Assembly (NCBI GenBank): GCA_024690665.1
Contig: JAILOU010000032.1
Span: forward strand, 62,001 to 126,000
Reading direction: 5' to 3'
From: Eubacterium sp.
Lineage (GTDB): Bacteria; Bacillota; Clostridia; Lachnospirales; Lachnospiraceae
DNA: 64,000 nucleotides
The translations under genes were made by a program, and so were the position numbers. Positions within the stretch are counted from its first letter, which is position 1; each line of letters begins with the position of its first letter. The notes beneath the pieces are model-generated. The model did not search any database. It had not been told where the DNA came from and saw nothing but the letters and a program-made list of their open reading frames with translations. Below are positions 15,928 through 25,269 of the stretch, piece after piece.

Positions 15928-18720
15928 ATGGATCAATACGAAGCAGAATTATACGAGGTTATGTGGGGGCGTTTTTACAAGATTCTTCATTGTAACCTTA
16001 CCGATGATACGTATGGAATTGTGAAAGACGATGAAGGGGAAGAAGCAGAGGCGTTTGACCATTTCTCGGCGTGGCTAAGTGATTTTGTTCATAAACAATA
16101 TATCTTTGAACCGGATATGGAGGTTTTGGACAAGGAGATTGAAATCAATGAGCTGCGCAGGTATTTTAAGGAACATGATAAACCCTGGTATCTGCGCTAT
16201 TGGCGCAAACAAGACAATCGTTATGAGCCGGTTGTCCTGGAACTGGATAAGTCAAAGGCGTATCGAGACGACAATCAGAAGATGTTTTTGACTGCAAAGC
16301 GCAGTATCAGCGAAGCGCGTGTTGACCTTCCGGAGCACACGATTCTAAGACAAATCAAAAAACTTTATTCGGTATTGTCATATGTCGACTTTCAGGCAAA
16401 CTATATGCATGTGTATAAAGGAAGATATGTGCAGGTAGTTGGAAGAGAACTGGAATTTGCCTACACAGAACGTATGGAGGAATATGTGCGGGAGAGCGTG
16501 CATGAAAAAGATCGTGCTCGTATGTATGAGATGGTCAATCCGGCTTATCTGATGGAACAACTGAAAAAGAAGGAAGTCTGTGTCATAGATTATGAAGGGA
16601 AGGATAATAGTTTCTATCGGGCCATCTATATTCGTACGAAGAAGGATGGAACCTGTGCGGTGCTGTGCGAGGCAAATCGTACAAAGGAGCGGGAAAATGA
16701 ACTGGCCCGAATCGAGGCAGAGGATAATTACAGAGCCATTCATAATATTATTAAGTCCGGGATGTGGAATCTCGAACTTGATGAGAATGGAACCTGGCTT
16801 GGCGTTACCTGGAGCGAAGAGTTTCGCAAGATGCTGGGATATGTAGACGAACATGATTTTCCAAATACGGTAGAGGCTTGGAGCAGTAAGATTTATCCGG
16901 ATGACTGGGATACGGCATACAACAATGTTGACCGGACAATTCAGGATAAAAGCGGTAAGAAGCTCTATGATGTGGAATACCGTATGAAGACGAAAAAACA
17001 AGGCTGGCGCTGGTTTCGTGCAACGGGTGAGGTTGTGCGTAGGGTGGATGGCAGTCCGGTTCGCTTTTATGGTGTGTTTTTGGATATTACGGATCAAAAG
17101 GAAAGAATGCGCCTTGAACAGGAGCGCCTTGAAGCATTACAGCGGGCAAGAAGCGCTTCGGAAGAGATGGCAACAATCTATGCAACGCTGGGCTCCGGGA
17201 ACTGGAACATGGAATTTGATGAGCATGGTAATGTGGTGAATTCTTATTGGAGTCCGGATTTAAAGCTGATGCTCGGATATGTTGGCGTTGAAAACAAGAC
17301 GATTACGCCGGCGTTTTACAAAAGCCTGGTGCATCCAGATGATGTGGAGGCGGCAGATACACAGTTCTATGAGGTAATTAATGATTACACCGGTGAGAAA
17401 TCTTTTGACATAGAGTATCGCTTAAGGACAAAGCAAAAAGGATATCGCTGGTTTCGCGCTGCCGGAAGGGCAACGCGAAGAGAAGATGGAACGCCCATTA
17501 TCTTTTATGGTGTTTTAATGGATGTTCAAGATCGAAAGCAGATGGATGATGATCTTAAGTTTGCACTCGAGGAAGCGCAATACGCCAATCGTTCGAAAAC
17601 GACATTTTTAAATAATATGTCGCATGATATTCGAACTCCGATGAACGCAATTATTGGATTTATTAATCTGGCCGAGCATCATCTTGACGACACGGAATTA
17701 ATAAAGGATTATCTTAAGAAAATCAAAGTATCAAGCAATCATCTTTTGTCTTTGATTAATGACGTACTTGATATGAGTCGTATTGAAAGCGGTCGTATCT
17801 ATATTGAAGAAAAAGAAGTATCCGTTTTGGAGATTATGCGGGATCTGGTTTCTATGATTCAGCTAGATGCCAAGTATAAAAAAATCAAGCTTACGACGGA
17901 AGAGATGGATGTGACTCAGCCGTGGGTGTGGGCAGATGCACTTCGGCTAAAGCAGATTTTGATGAATCTGTTATCCAATGCCGTTAAGTTTACGCCACAG
18001 GGCGGCCATATTGCATTTAAACTTATGCAACTGCCGGAAGAAGATGATGATTATGCGGCATTTTCCTTCCACGTCATCGATGATGGAATCGGGATGAGTG
18101 AAGAGTTTGCACGGCATGCATTTGAGCCATTTGAAAGAGAGCAGACGGCGACAGTCAGCGGCATACAAGGAACCGGTCTTGGGCTTACCATTTCTAAAAA
18201 TATAACGGAAATGCTCGGTGGAACGATTCAACTTCACAGTAAGCAGGGAAAGGGAACACACTTTACCTTGTTCTTCCGGTTTAGAAAGTGCCAGCCACAG
18301 GAGATTGAGGATGTGACGCGGCAGCGCAAGGAAGAGAAGATAACCTTTTCCGGTAAGAGGCTCTTGCTTGTGGAAGATAATGATCTTAATCGTGAGATTG
18401 CAACGGAGATCTTAAAGGAAGCCGGATTTGAAGTGGATACGGCAGAAGACGGAGATGTTGCAGTTGAGATTATGAAGAGTGATCGTGCGAATACCATTGA
18501 TGCAATTCTTATGGATATTCAGATGCCGAGACTCGATGGTTATGAAGCAACCAGACAGATTCGGGCGATTGAAGGAATGGAGGCAAAACCAATTATTGCC
18601 ATGACAGCGAATGCTTTTCTTGAAGATAAGCAAAAAGCGTTAAATGCCGGTATGAACGGGCATGTTGCCAAACCGGTAGATGTTGAAATTCTTATGAAGA
18701 TTCTAAGTGAAAATCTATAA
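15928..18720 (+). CDS. Cytosolic hybrid histidine kinase with PAS domains and receiver
   Basis: A 930-residue signalling protein with no membrane helices. The first ~260 residues hold two sensor-like units I cannot name. Two PAS_3-type domains follow (about 263-393 and 415-538; note parallel endings RFYGVFLDITDQKER and IFYGVLMDVQDRKQ). HisKA carries NMSHDIRTPMNAIIGF with His566; the ATPase domain shows LKQILMNLLSNAVKFTP, DDGIGMS and GTGLGL; the C-terminal receiver has phospho-acceptor Asp863 in MDIQMPRLDG. It presumably relays phosphate internally; no output regulator is adjacent. GGGGAGG precedes the ATG. Confidence 0.92.
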   Translation: MDQYEAELYEVMWGRFYKILHCNLTDDTYGIVKDDEGEEAEAFDHFSAWLSDFVHKQYIFEPDMEVLDKEIEINELRRYFKEHDKPWYLRYWRKQDNRYEPVVLELDKSKAYRDDNQKMFLTAKRSISEARVDLPEHTILRQIKKLYSVLSYVDFQANYMHVYKGRYVQVVGRELEFAYTERMEEYVRESVHEKDRARMYEMVNPAYLMEQLKKKEVCVIDYEGKDNSFYRAIYIRTKKDGTCAVLCEANRTKERENELARIEAEDNYRAIHNIIKSGMWNLELDENGTWLGVTWSEEFRKMLGYVDEHDFPNTVEAWSSKIYPDDWDTAYNNVDRTIQDKSGKKLYDVEYRMKTKKQGWRWFRATGEVVRRVDGSPVRFYGVFLDITDQKERMRLEQERLEALQRARSASEEMATIYATLGSGNWNMEFDEHGNVVNSYWSPDLKLMLGYVGVENKTITPAFYKSLVHPDDVEAADTQFYEVINDYTGEKSFDIEYRLRTKQKGYRWFRAAGRATRREDGTPIIFYGVLMDVQDRKQMDDDLKFALEEAQYANRSKTTFLNNMSHDIRTPMNAIIGFINLAEHHLDDTELIKDYLKKIKVSSNHLLSLINDVLDMSRIESGRIYIEEKEVSVLEIMRDLVSMIQLDAKYKKIKLTTEEMDVTQPWVWADALRLKQILMNLLSNAVKFTPQGGHIAFKLMQLPEEDDDYAAFSFHVIDDGIGMSEEFARHAFEPFEREQTATVSGIQGTGLGLTISKNITEMLGGTIQLHSKQGKGTHFTLFFRFRKCQPQEIEDVTRQRKEEKITFSGKRLLLVEDNDLNREIATEILKEAGFEVDTAEDGDVAVEIMKSDRANTIDAILMDIQMPRLDGYEATRQIRAIEGMEAKPIIAMTANAFLEDKQKALNAGMNGHVAKPVDVEILMKILSENL

Positions 18721-18750
18721 AAAAAGTGCCCTGTTTTTATGACAGGGCAC
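18719..18750 (-). terminator. Terminator of the Cys-rich small protein gene
   Basis: GTGCCCTGT (18726-18734) and ACAGGGCAC (18742-18750) form a perfect 9-bp stem. The T run lies on the minus-strand side, so it ends the minus gene; it may weakly stop the kinase transcript too. Confidence 0.8.
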
Positions 18751-18754
18751 CTTA

Positions 18755-18961
18755 TTATGACTGGGCGTCTTCTTTCGCCTCTTCTTCTTCAATTGCAGTT
18801 ACAAAATCCTGTAACATGTTAAGAATGTTATCCTCACCAATTTCGTCGGCGCGTTCTGCTATGTTTTCCATTCTTTGAAAAATACTTGGCTTTCTCTCGC
18901 CATCCGGAGTGTCGCTACAGCCGGCGCTGCAGGTTGAGCAATTATGTGTGCAATCATCCAT
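18755..18961 (-). CDS. Small cysteine-motif protein (68 aa)
   Basis: A 68-residue protein. The N-terminus MDDCTHNCSTCSAGCSD holds four cysteines as C-x3-C-x2-C-x3-C; the rest is acidic and helical (ERADEIGEDNILNMLQDF) and ends EEEEAKEDAQS. The cysteine segment resembles the N-terminal Cys region of some Mrp/NBP35-type iron-sulfur carrier ATPases, but the ATPase is missing, so this could be a stand-alone metal or Fe-S binding protein. AGGAAAGGAG before the ATG and a dedicated terminator show it is a real gene. Function unknown. Confidence 0.75.
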   Translation of the reverse strand: MDDCTHNCSTCSAGCSDTPDGERKPSIFQRMENIAERADEIGEDNILNMLQDFVTAIEEEEAKEDAQS

Positions 18962-19071
18962 CGTTTATCGCTCCTTTCCTGAAAATTATTCATATTATAT
19001 CGAATGAACTATCATCTGTAAAGTTAAAATTTTATAAAGATAAGAAAATAGTACCGCAAATAAAAAATATA

Positions 19072-19080
19072 TGCTATAAT
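19072..19080 (+). promoter_or_regulatory. Extended -10 promoter element
   Basis: TGCTATAAT (extended -10, TG-N-TATAAT) lies about 50 nt before the next start codon; no good -35 box is visible. Confidence 0.5.
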
Positions 19081-19130
19081 ACTCTCACCACACACGTTAA
19101 TGAGGGAAACGCATGTGAGGAGGCGATTCT

Positions 19131-19550
19131 ATGAGTAGATGGAATTACTATTCAACGAAGGAACGCTATAAGCGTGAGGGGTATTTTGTTGAGCTTGATA
19201 TATGCTCAAAACAAGGTGCTCGAAAGCCAATCAAAAAGATTGGTCCGTTCAGAAGAAACGAGAAGATGTATTTGAATCTGTTTCTAGGCATTTTGGAAGA
19301 TGTGGTACGCTATAGTTATACAGAGGAAGAGTCTTTTTCGTATTTTGAACACATACCGGGATTCGGTCAATGGTTCCTGGGAATGGATGAGAAGAGTGTC
19401 AATCCTGATTTGTCATTACATTATGAAAGGGGTGTGCTTGATCTTATCAAACGCCTTGATATTGATTGGGGGATGTCAGAAGATATCATCCTGGATTTCA
19501 AGGTGACTTATTATAACTCCATTGAACAAAAATACTATCAAGTAGGATAG
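19131..19550 (+). CDS. Hypothetical protein (139 aa)
   Basis: I do not recognise this family. The 139-residue product is soluble, with no signal or membrane helix, rich in aromatic residues (MSRWNYYSTKERYKREGYF, HIPGFGQWFLGMD) and charged. It has a strong GAGGAGG site before the ATG, an extended -10 promoter and its own terminator, so it is an independently expressed single gene. It may be a lineage-specific protein. Confidence 0.7.
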   Translation: MSRWNYYSTKERYKREGYFVELDICSKQGARKPIKKIGPFRRNEKMYLNLFLGILEDVVRYSYTEEESFSYFEHIPGFGQWFLGMDEKSVNPDLSLHYERGVLDLIKRLDIDWGMSEDIILDFKVTYYNSIEQKYYQVG

Positions 19551-19567
19551 GATGTAACTGGTTCACG

Positions 19568-19617
19568 ATATCCTTCTGAATTACATTTATGAAATGTTAA
19601 TTCAGGAGGATATTTTT
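19568..19617 (+). terminator. Long hairpin terminator
   Basis: ATATCCTTCTGAATTA-CATTT pairs with AAATGTTAATTCAGGAGGATAT (one bulged A, one G-U pair), with a TTTTTT run at the end. The rest of the gap up to 19796 is AT-rich, with a TATAAT at 19743-19748 that probably belongs to the next unit. Confidence 0.8.
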
Positions 19618-19796
19618 TATTACAATTAATTGTGAATTATGGATTATAAATGTGGGAATTTAGACCTAAATATGGGGTTTTTAGTAACAATTGTTAAAGA
19701 AAATTTCATTAAATTTTAACCCATTATAGAAGGGCTATGCTGTATAATTGCATTAGTGAAGGAACAGACTTTTCTTTGAAGTAAGGGGTAAGTAAC

Positions 19797-20114
19797 ATGG
19801 TTAAGGTTTACACGGCAAGAGAAGTACTTGAGGCAAACTACATAGCGCAGTCCTTACAAACAGAAGGAATCGAATGTAATCTAAAGGAAGTAGCGCCTTT
19901 GGGTTTGGAGATTTATGTGCCGGAAGAAGAGGAAGCCTTGGCGATGCGTATTTTAAAGTTCTTACAGGATGAGGATGAGAGGCAAAACGAGTCGGTAGCA
20001 ATCGGTTATATGACGAAGAAGAGAAGACTTGTTGCCAGGATGCTGGTAGCGATTGCTTGTACGGTATTGTTTTCGTCAGTGACGATTAGTGCAGTGCAGG
20101 CATTTGCACCATAG
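19797..20114 (+). CDS. DUF2007-family protein with C-terminal membrane helix
   Basis: A 105-residue protein. Residues 1-65 match the DUF2007 (putative signal-transducing, PII-like fold) pattern: VYTAREVLEANYIAQSLQTE, then GLEIYVPEEEEALAMRILK. A basic stretch (TKKRRLVAR) leads into one C-terminal membrane helix. AAGGGG precedes the ATG. It is followed 12 nt later by the GDSL hydrolase and may form an operon with it and upp. The function of the family is not established. Confidence 0.75.
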   Translation: MVKVYTAREVLEANYIAQSLQTEGIECNLKEVAPLGLEIYVPEEEEALAMRILKFLQDEDERQNESVAIGYMTKKRRLVARMLVAIACTVLFSSVTISAVQAFAP

Positions 20115-20126
20115 TGGATAGAGAAT

Positions 20127-20738
20127 ATGGAACATTTATTTATCGGAGACAGTATCACCTGCGCCCATCGAACATGGGACCGGGATGATCTCGGCGACGG
20201 ATTTGTCCGTATGATTGCGGAAGAATGTCCGGATGCAAGAGTGATTAATAAGGGATTTGACGGATTTACACTTCGCAGACTTTTAACATATGTTAAGAAG
20301 ATGCCGGAAGATAAGGAAGATCCGACGACCATTACGCTTCTCATAGGAGTGAATGATTTGGCCGAATACCTGTATGGCGGGGGATACGATGCGACGATAT
20401 TTAAGGGATATTTAGACGATATGGTTCGTTGGCTTACGAGGTTTCGGGATTCAAAGGTTATCTTCCTGGAGCCTTTTTTATTGCCATGGCCGGCAGAATA
20501 TCAGCGCTGGCTAGAGCCGCTTGGCGGTTACCAAAATGCAATGGAGCAGACGGCCTGTGAACATAATTATACCTATGTGAAAACACAAAAGATGCTGCAT
20601 AAGGCTATGAATCAGATGCGGCCACAAGATCTGACAACGGATGGAATTCATCTGACTGCGACAGGGCATAGATTACTGGCAGATGCGTGGCTTGATTCGA
20701 TGGGCTTATCAGAAAGGAGTAATCATGGAACAAGATAA
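20127..20738 (+). CDS. SGNH/GDSL-family hydrolase
   Basis: A 203-residue SGNH hydrolase without signal peptide. Block I is HLFIGDSIT (catalytic Ser in GDS), block III is [11 protein letters not shown] (Asn of the oxyanion hole), and block V is [17 protein letters not shown] with the Asp-x-x-His catalytic pair. Members are cytosolic esterases or acyl hydrolases of varied substrates. Its 3' end overlaps upp by 14 nt, which implies coupled translation. Confidence 0.88.
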   Translation: MEHLFIGDSITCAHRTWDRDDLGDGFVRMIAEECPDARVINKGFDGFTLRRLLTYVKKMPEDKEDPTTITLLIGVNDLAEYLYGGGYDATIFKGYLDDMVRWLTRFRDSKVIFLEPFLLPWPAEYQRWLEPLGGYQNAMEQTACEHNYTYVKTQKMLHKAMNQMRPQDLTTDGIHLTATGHRLLADAWLDSMGLSERSNHGTR

Positions 20739-21360
20739 TATTATAAGAATGAATCACCCACTGGTACTACACAAGATTTCGAGACTACGCGATGTGAATA
20801 CAGGAACAAATGAATTTCGAAAGCTTGTCAGCGAAATCGCAATGTTAATGGGGTATGAAGCACTGCGAGATCTGCCGGTGGAAGAAATTAGTGTTACAAC
20901 ACCGATTGAAGAGTGCATGACACCGGCGCTAGCGGGTAAGAAACTTGCAGTGGTGCCAATCCTTAGAGCCGGTCTTGGGATGGTGGAAGGAATTTTAGCA
21001 CTTGTACCATCTGCCAAGGTAGGGCATATTGGTTTGTATCGCGATGAGGAGACGCATATCCCGCATGAGTATTATTGTAAATTACCGGACGCCATTGAGG
21101 AGAGAACAATAGTGGTGGTAGATCCGATGCTGGCGACAGGAGGCTCCGGTTCGGCAGCAGTTTCATTTATCAAAAAACACGGAGGAAAGCATATAAAGTT
21201 TCTGGCAATTATTGCAGCCCCGGAAGGCGTCAAGCGTCTGATGGAGGATCATCCGGACATTACGCTATACGTTGGAACCGTTGATAAAGGTCTGACAGAG
21301 CAGGCTTATATTCGTCCGGGACTGGGCGATGCGGGAGATCGTATCTTTGGCACAATATAG
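20725..21360 (+). CDS. upp: Uracil phosphoribosyltransferase
   Basis: A 211-residue enzyme that salvages uracil to UMP using PRPP. The start at 20725 follows AGAAAGGAG at the right distance and gives the family length; a longer frame from 20683 would add 14 unrelated residues. It shows [17 protein letters not shown], the PRPP loop [17 protein letters not shown], and the C-terminal uracil-binding [16 protein letters not shown]. Confidence 0.96.
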   Translation: MEQDNIIRMNHPLVLHKISRLRDVNTGTNEFRKLVSEIAMLMGYEALRDLPVEEISVTTPIEECMTPALAGKKLAVVPILRAGLGMVEGILALVPSAKVGHIGLYRDEETHIPHEYYCKLPDAIEERTIVVVDPMLATGGSGSAAVSFIKKHGGKHIKFLAIIAAPEGVKRLMEDHPDITLYVGTVDKGLTEQAYIRPGLGDAGDRIFGTI

Positions 21361-21393
21361 CACTATTGTCAGATTATTGGGAGAATAAATAGA

Positions 21394-21423
21394 TTGAAAA
21401 AGGGGGAAATGGCAAGTTATAAT
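21394..21423 (+). promoter_or_regulatory. Promoter of the GGDEF gene
   Basis: TTGAAA (21394-21399), 18-nt spacer, TATAAT (21418-21423), about 50 nt before the start codon. No clear terminator for upp is seen before it. Confidence 0.65.
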
Positions 21424-21473
21424 AGTTCTAATCTTTTCATATGGGAGATTTATGAGAAGAGAAAAGAGGACGC

Positions 21474-22658
21474 ATGTTTTTAAATCAAATGATTTCTTAT
21501 ATCGAGATTGATGTAGTGGCGCTGGTTATTTTGGTGGTGCTGTTAATTAACATCTCGATTCGAACCGCTTATTTTGAAAATGAAATATTATTTAGAGGAT
21601 GCATTTTAGTTACGATTGTTTCAATCCTGTCGGATATATTCGCGACAGGTCTGGAACGTACGACATTTACTGGAGCAGTGGAATTGAATTATATTCTGGA
21701 CAATATCTACTTTATCAGCTCACTTGCAATCGCCTATATCTTTTTGGGATATATTATTACGGTGATTCATCCGGGAATTAAGATATCAAGCTACCAGGTG
21801 CAGCTTATGCATATTCCGTTCTATGTCTTTTCGGCAATCTGTATCAGCAGTTATAAGACGGGATGGATCTTTACAATCAGTGAAGCGAATGTATATGCAA
21901 GAGGAACGTTGCATTTTCTGCATCCTACGATTGCCGGAGCGATGCTATTGGTTGCATTCTTTTATGCACTGTATCACTTTAGAAAAGGAAATCTGCCAAT
22001 TGATACAGGTATCTATCTGGTGCTTCTGCCCATCTTTCCGATGGCAGGGGTTATCCTGCGAGGCTTGGTACGAGGCAGTAATGTTATCTGGGCAGCATGT
22101 GCAATTGGACTGTTTTTAGTCTTCAACAGTGGTCAAAATTCTATGATTATGTTGGATTCTTTGACAAGACTTAACAATCGTGGGCGTGCAGAACAGTATC
22201 TGGCCTATCAGTGGGAAAAGATACAGCCGGGAAAAGAACTGTTTAGTGTCATGATTGATCTAAACTGTTTTAAATCAATTAATGATACGTATGGTCATCA
22301 TGTCGGGGATCAGGCAATTAAGGAATTTGCACAGGTGCTCAAACGGGTTGGAAGAAGTAAGGATTTGTTTCTTGCAAGGCTTGGCGGAGATGAATTTCTG
22401 ATTCTGGCCGAGCTTGATGAAGGCGGCAGCATGGAGCCTGTGATGGGGCAGATCCGGGAAGAACTTGGAAAGGTGAATTCGGATGGCAATAGACAGTATA
22501 AGCTGATTTGTTCTATGGGAGTTGCATCTGCAACTTATGAACAAACAAAGCAGATGACAGCAGATGATCTGGTGATTGCGGCAGACGAGAAGATGTATGA
22601 ACAAAAAGAACGTTTTCATCAAAGTGGACAAAGGGTTGTCAGACTGAAAACAACATAA
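21474..22658 (+). CDS. Membrane diguanylate cyclase (GGDEF)
   Basis: A 394-residue protein. About seven hydrophobic helices fill residues 1-220 and act as an uncharacterised membrane sensor; the cytosolic GGDEF domain follows. The catalytic motif is intact (FLARLGGDEFLIL) and the typical MIDLNCFKSINDTYGHHVGD is present, so it should make c-di-GMP. No RxxD inhibitory site is evident just upstream of GGDEF. Together with the HD-GYP gene at 29888 it suggests working c-di-GMP signalling. Confidence 0.9.
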   Translation: MFLNQMISYIEIDVVALVILVVLLINISIRTAYFENEILFRGCILVTIVSILSDIFATGLERTTFTGAVELNYILDNIYFISSLAIAYIFLGYIITVIHPGIKISSYQVQLMHIPFYVFSAICISSYKTGWIFTISEANVYARGTLHFLHPTIAGAMLLVAFFYALYHFRKGNLPIDTGIYLVLLPIFPMAGVILRGLVRGSNVIWAACAIGLFLVFNSGQNSMIMLDSLTRLNNRGRAEQYLAYQWEKIQPGKELFSVMIDLNCFKSINDTYGHHVGDQAIKEFAQVLKRVGRSKDLFLARLGGDEFLILAELDEGGSMEPVMGQIREELGKVNSDGNRQYKLICSMGVASATYEQTKQMTADDLVIAADEKMYEQKERFHQSGQRVVRLKTT

Positions 22659-22672
22659 AGAAATGCAAATGG

Positions 22673-22713
22673 AAGAGGCTGTGAAAACATAAACGTTTTC
22701 ACAGCCTCTTTTT
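22673..22713 (+). terminator. Strong terminator after the GGDEF gene
   Basis: AAGAGGCTGTGAAAAC (22673-22688) and GTTTTCACAGCCTCTT (22695-22710) are perfect 16-bp arms, followed by T's. It may also serve the convergent lipoprotein gene. Confidence 0.9.
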
Positions 22714-22758
22714 ATGAGGTTTAGAATAACTATCTACTGACTAAAGGTTAAGGAAGAA

Positions 22759-25080
22759 TTATTCGTCAGTAGATTCGCTGTTGGCATTAAATAGTTCGGA
22801 TAGTTCATCCGCGTGTTCCTGCAAGATTCCAAGTAGATATGAATCCCAGTGGCGAGCATCATTTTCGCTGTCACCAAATACATAATCTTCCTGACCGTAA
22901 TCAATTACGTCAAATCCAGGGATTGTCTTGCTTGCGCCGGCTGTTCTGTAGCTTACTGCATCTGCAAGTGAGAATGAAACTCCGTCTTCGGAATCATATG
23001 TTACCCAGCTAGAGATATCAGTTCCGGTTGCTTCTTCAGCGTCACCATTTTCCGTCTGCTTGGTAGCTTCGGCTTTCGTAACTTCTGTAGCACCTTCTAC
23101 ATATTCGCCGTACATTTCGTCAACATACAGTGCAAGGCTTTCGCCAAGTACTTCTGATGGAACGTGTCCACCATCCCACTGCCATTCAATATTAGCATCG
23201 ATACCCGCATTAAGAGCTGCGATCTGAATGTTCAAAGAAGAGAACATTGACATGTCACCTTCGGAAGCACCCATTACGATTCGCATCCAGGTTGGGTTGT
23301 CGGTATCTTCATTTCCAAGATAATTAAGTGGGTTGTATAATTCTACAATATTGTTGCCGTATTCATCGCCTTCTTCAATGGAAGCAATGTCAGATTCGTA
23401 AGCTTCTAACATCTCTTCGTAAGTTGAGTAATTAGAAGAATCTGTGCTGCTGCCGGCTGACTGGGTAGTTCCTTCGTCAGGAGTTCCTACATCCATTGTG
23501 TCACCGGAGCTGTTTTCTGCAACGTCGCTGTTGTCAAAGCTTCTGTCATCGGAAGAAGAATCATCAGATGAAGAATCGCCTTCTGTGGTAGCATCTGCTG
23601 TTGGAGCACCGCCGCCATCACCGGAAGGAGCTTCACCACTAGGAGCCTCTCCGGAAGGAGCACCGTCACCACTGGCATCACCGCCAGGACCACCTGCGCC
23701 GCCCATGTCACCTTCTGATGAACTTGAGCTCTTTGCGTAACGTCCTTCGATAAATGCGGTTGCTTTATCTTCTGAAGTCATAGCAGCAACTTCGTCGTCG
23801 CTTAAAGCGTTACCATCTTCGTCGAACCATGTCCAGCCTTCTGCGTAGTCCAAGTTGTCCAGATACCACTGCAGATTCTCTTGGAATTCAGCCATGTAAA
23901 GGTCTACATAAGTACCGCCATAGCCGTTGGAATCAGCATACTTTTCTTCGTCATATTCGATGGTAAGTTCAATTGTATCGTCCTTATCACCGTCATCATT
24001 TAAGTCAAATCCAACAGATTCTTCTGTAACGGTTAAGTTCTGCTCATTGATGTAATCCATGTACTCTTCAGACAGATATTGTGCAACCTGAGACTGGAAG
24101 TCAGAACCAAAGTCATAGTCTGTATCCATGTAGTACTCAAATGCCATTGTCATATCAGCTTCTGAAAGTGAAGTGATAGCAGAGTATGCAACGCATCCCC
24201 ATGCTCCGTCGGACAGGTCATAGTCGGTGCCATCTACAGAGATGGTAGTAGAATAAGATCCGTCTTCGTTACGATAGACACCGACAGCGCCGGCTTCGAT
24301 TTCGTAATCATAGAAGTCTGAGTTGTTGCTGGTTGCAGCGAACATAGCAGCATGTGCTCCGCCGCCGGAACCACCGGTTGATACAAAGTAATCAACGCTT
24401 CCCGGAAGGTTTCCGAGTAAGATATTGTATTTTACATAGCGAGTTGCATTCTTCTGGTCAACCAGACAGCAAGGTGCATCTCCTGTGTAATAAGTGTTTC
24501 CATCCTCATCCTCTGCTGTGTCTTGTTTACCTCTGTTACCGCAGGCAACATTGATATAACCTTCCTCAGCATAAGTGGTTGCAGCTTCTGTGTTTGTAGA
24601 AGAACTGTAACCGGCTGCACCGGTATTTAAGATCACCGGAGCTGTTTCGGCCGTGTAAGTCTGGCCGTTTGTGCTGGTGATTTCGGCATCATAGTCGATG
24701 ACCAGCGAACCCTGAACTGCATCAGAACCTGCGTCAGAAGCAGTAACATCTTCGGTACCGTCACCGTCAGAGTCAATACCCTTGACGTAAGCACCAGGGA
24801 CACATACAGATACGCCCTGTTCATCCTCAATCTCAGGATAAGCAACGGCAGATACAATGGAAAGTGTCCAGGCATCGGCGTCAGATGAATAAGTCCATTC
24901 CTGACTTTCGTTGTTTGCGAGGTTCAGTGTTTCTTCGATGTACTCTTGATCTTCTTCTGAAGTGGCACTTAAATCGGCCGTAGAATCAGAAGAACTTGAG
25001 TCGTTGCCGGTGGTTCCGCAGGCACCAAGTCCTACTGCCATCATTCCGACAAGCATAATCGAAATTGCTTTTCTCTTCAT
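22759..25080 (-). CDS. Secreted tannase-like alpha/beta hydrolase lipoprotein
   Basis: A 773-residue lipoprotein. The start at 25080 follows AGGAGG and gives a signal peptide with lipobox (VGLGAC, then G). The fold resembles bacterial subtype-B tannases (secreted esterases of gallate esters): EEGYINVACGNRGKQD, APCCLVDQKNATRYVKYN, then the nucleophile elbow STGGSGGGAHAAMF (GxSxG, Ser238), YSAITSLSEADM, NPLNYLG, and WQWDGGHVPSE with probable catalytic His639. About 100 residues (near 448-548) of Ser/Asp/Gly/Pro-rich low complexity with three APSG-type repeats are inserted between core halves. It is divergent from a two-component system. Substrate unproven. Confidence 0.72.
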   Translation of the reverse strand: MKRKAISIMLVGMMAVGLGACGTTGNDSSSSDSTADLSATSEEDQEYIEETLNLANNESQEWTYSSDADAWTLSIVSAVAYPEIEDEQGVSVCVPGAYVKGIDSDGDGTEDVTASDAGSDAVQGSLVIDYDAEITSTNGQTYTAETAPVILNTGAAGYSSSTNTEAATTYAEEGYINVACGNRGKQDTAEDEDGNTYYTGDAPCCLVDQKNATRYVKYNILLGNLPGSVDYFVSTGGSGGGAHAAMFAATSNNSDFYDYEIEAGAVGVYRNEDGSYSTTISVDGTDYDLSDGAWGCVAYSAITSLSEADMTMAFEYYMDTDYDFGSDFQSQVAQYLSEEYMDYINEQNLTVTEESVGFDLNDDGDKDDTIELTIEYDEEKYADSNGYGGTYVDLYMAEFQENLQWYLDNLDYAEGWTWFDEDGNALSDDEVAAMTSEDKATAFIEGRYAKSSSSSEGDMGGAGGPGGDASGDGAPSGEAPSGEAPSGDGGGAPTADATTEGDSSSDDSSSDDRSFDNSDVAENSSGDTMDVGTPDEGTTQSAGSSTDSSNYSTYEEMLEAYESDIASIEEGDEYGNNIVELYNPLNYLGNEDTDNPTWMRIVMGASEGDMSMFSSLNIQIAALNAGIDANIEWQWDGGHVPSEVLGESLALYVDEMYGEYVEGATEVTKAEATKQTENGDAEEATGTDISSWVTYDSEDGVSFSLADAVSYRTAGASKTIPGFDVIDYGQEDYVFGDSENDARHWDSYLLGILQEHADELSELFNANSESTDE

Positions 25081-25269
25081 TAAGAATCCTCCTAACTTAA
25101 AGTGCGCTGACATAAGGAAATTCCTGCTATCAGAGCGCAAATATAAAATTATAGGAATAATGTATCATGCGAACCTTGAAGTTTTCTTGAATATTTCATA
25201 AAATATTTTTTGTAGTATTTTGCTTTATTTTCGGTAAGATAGAAAGAAAAAGATGCGGAGGAAATCAAC

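Noticed and set aside
18886-19134. 82-codon plus-strand frame before the 139-residue protein
   Set aside because: It is opposite the Cys-motif gene, crosses the next gene's promoter and ribosome site, and shows no coding character.
23444-23740. 98-codon Ser/Pro-rich frame opposite the tannase-like gene
   Set aside because: It is the antisense of the low-complexity acidic linker and has no ribosome site.
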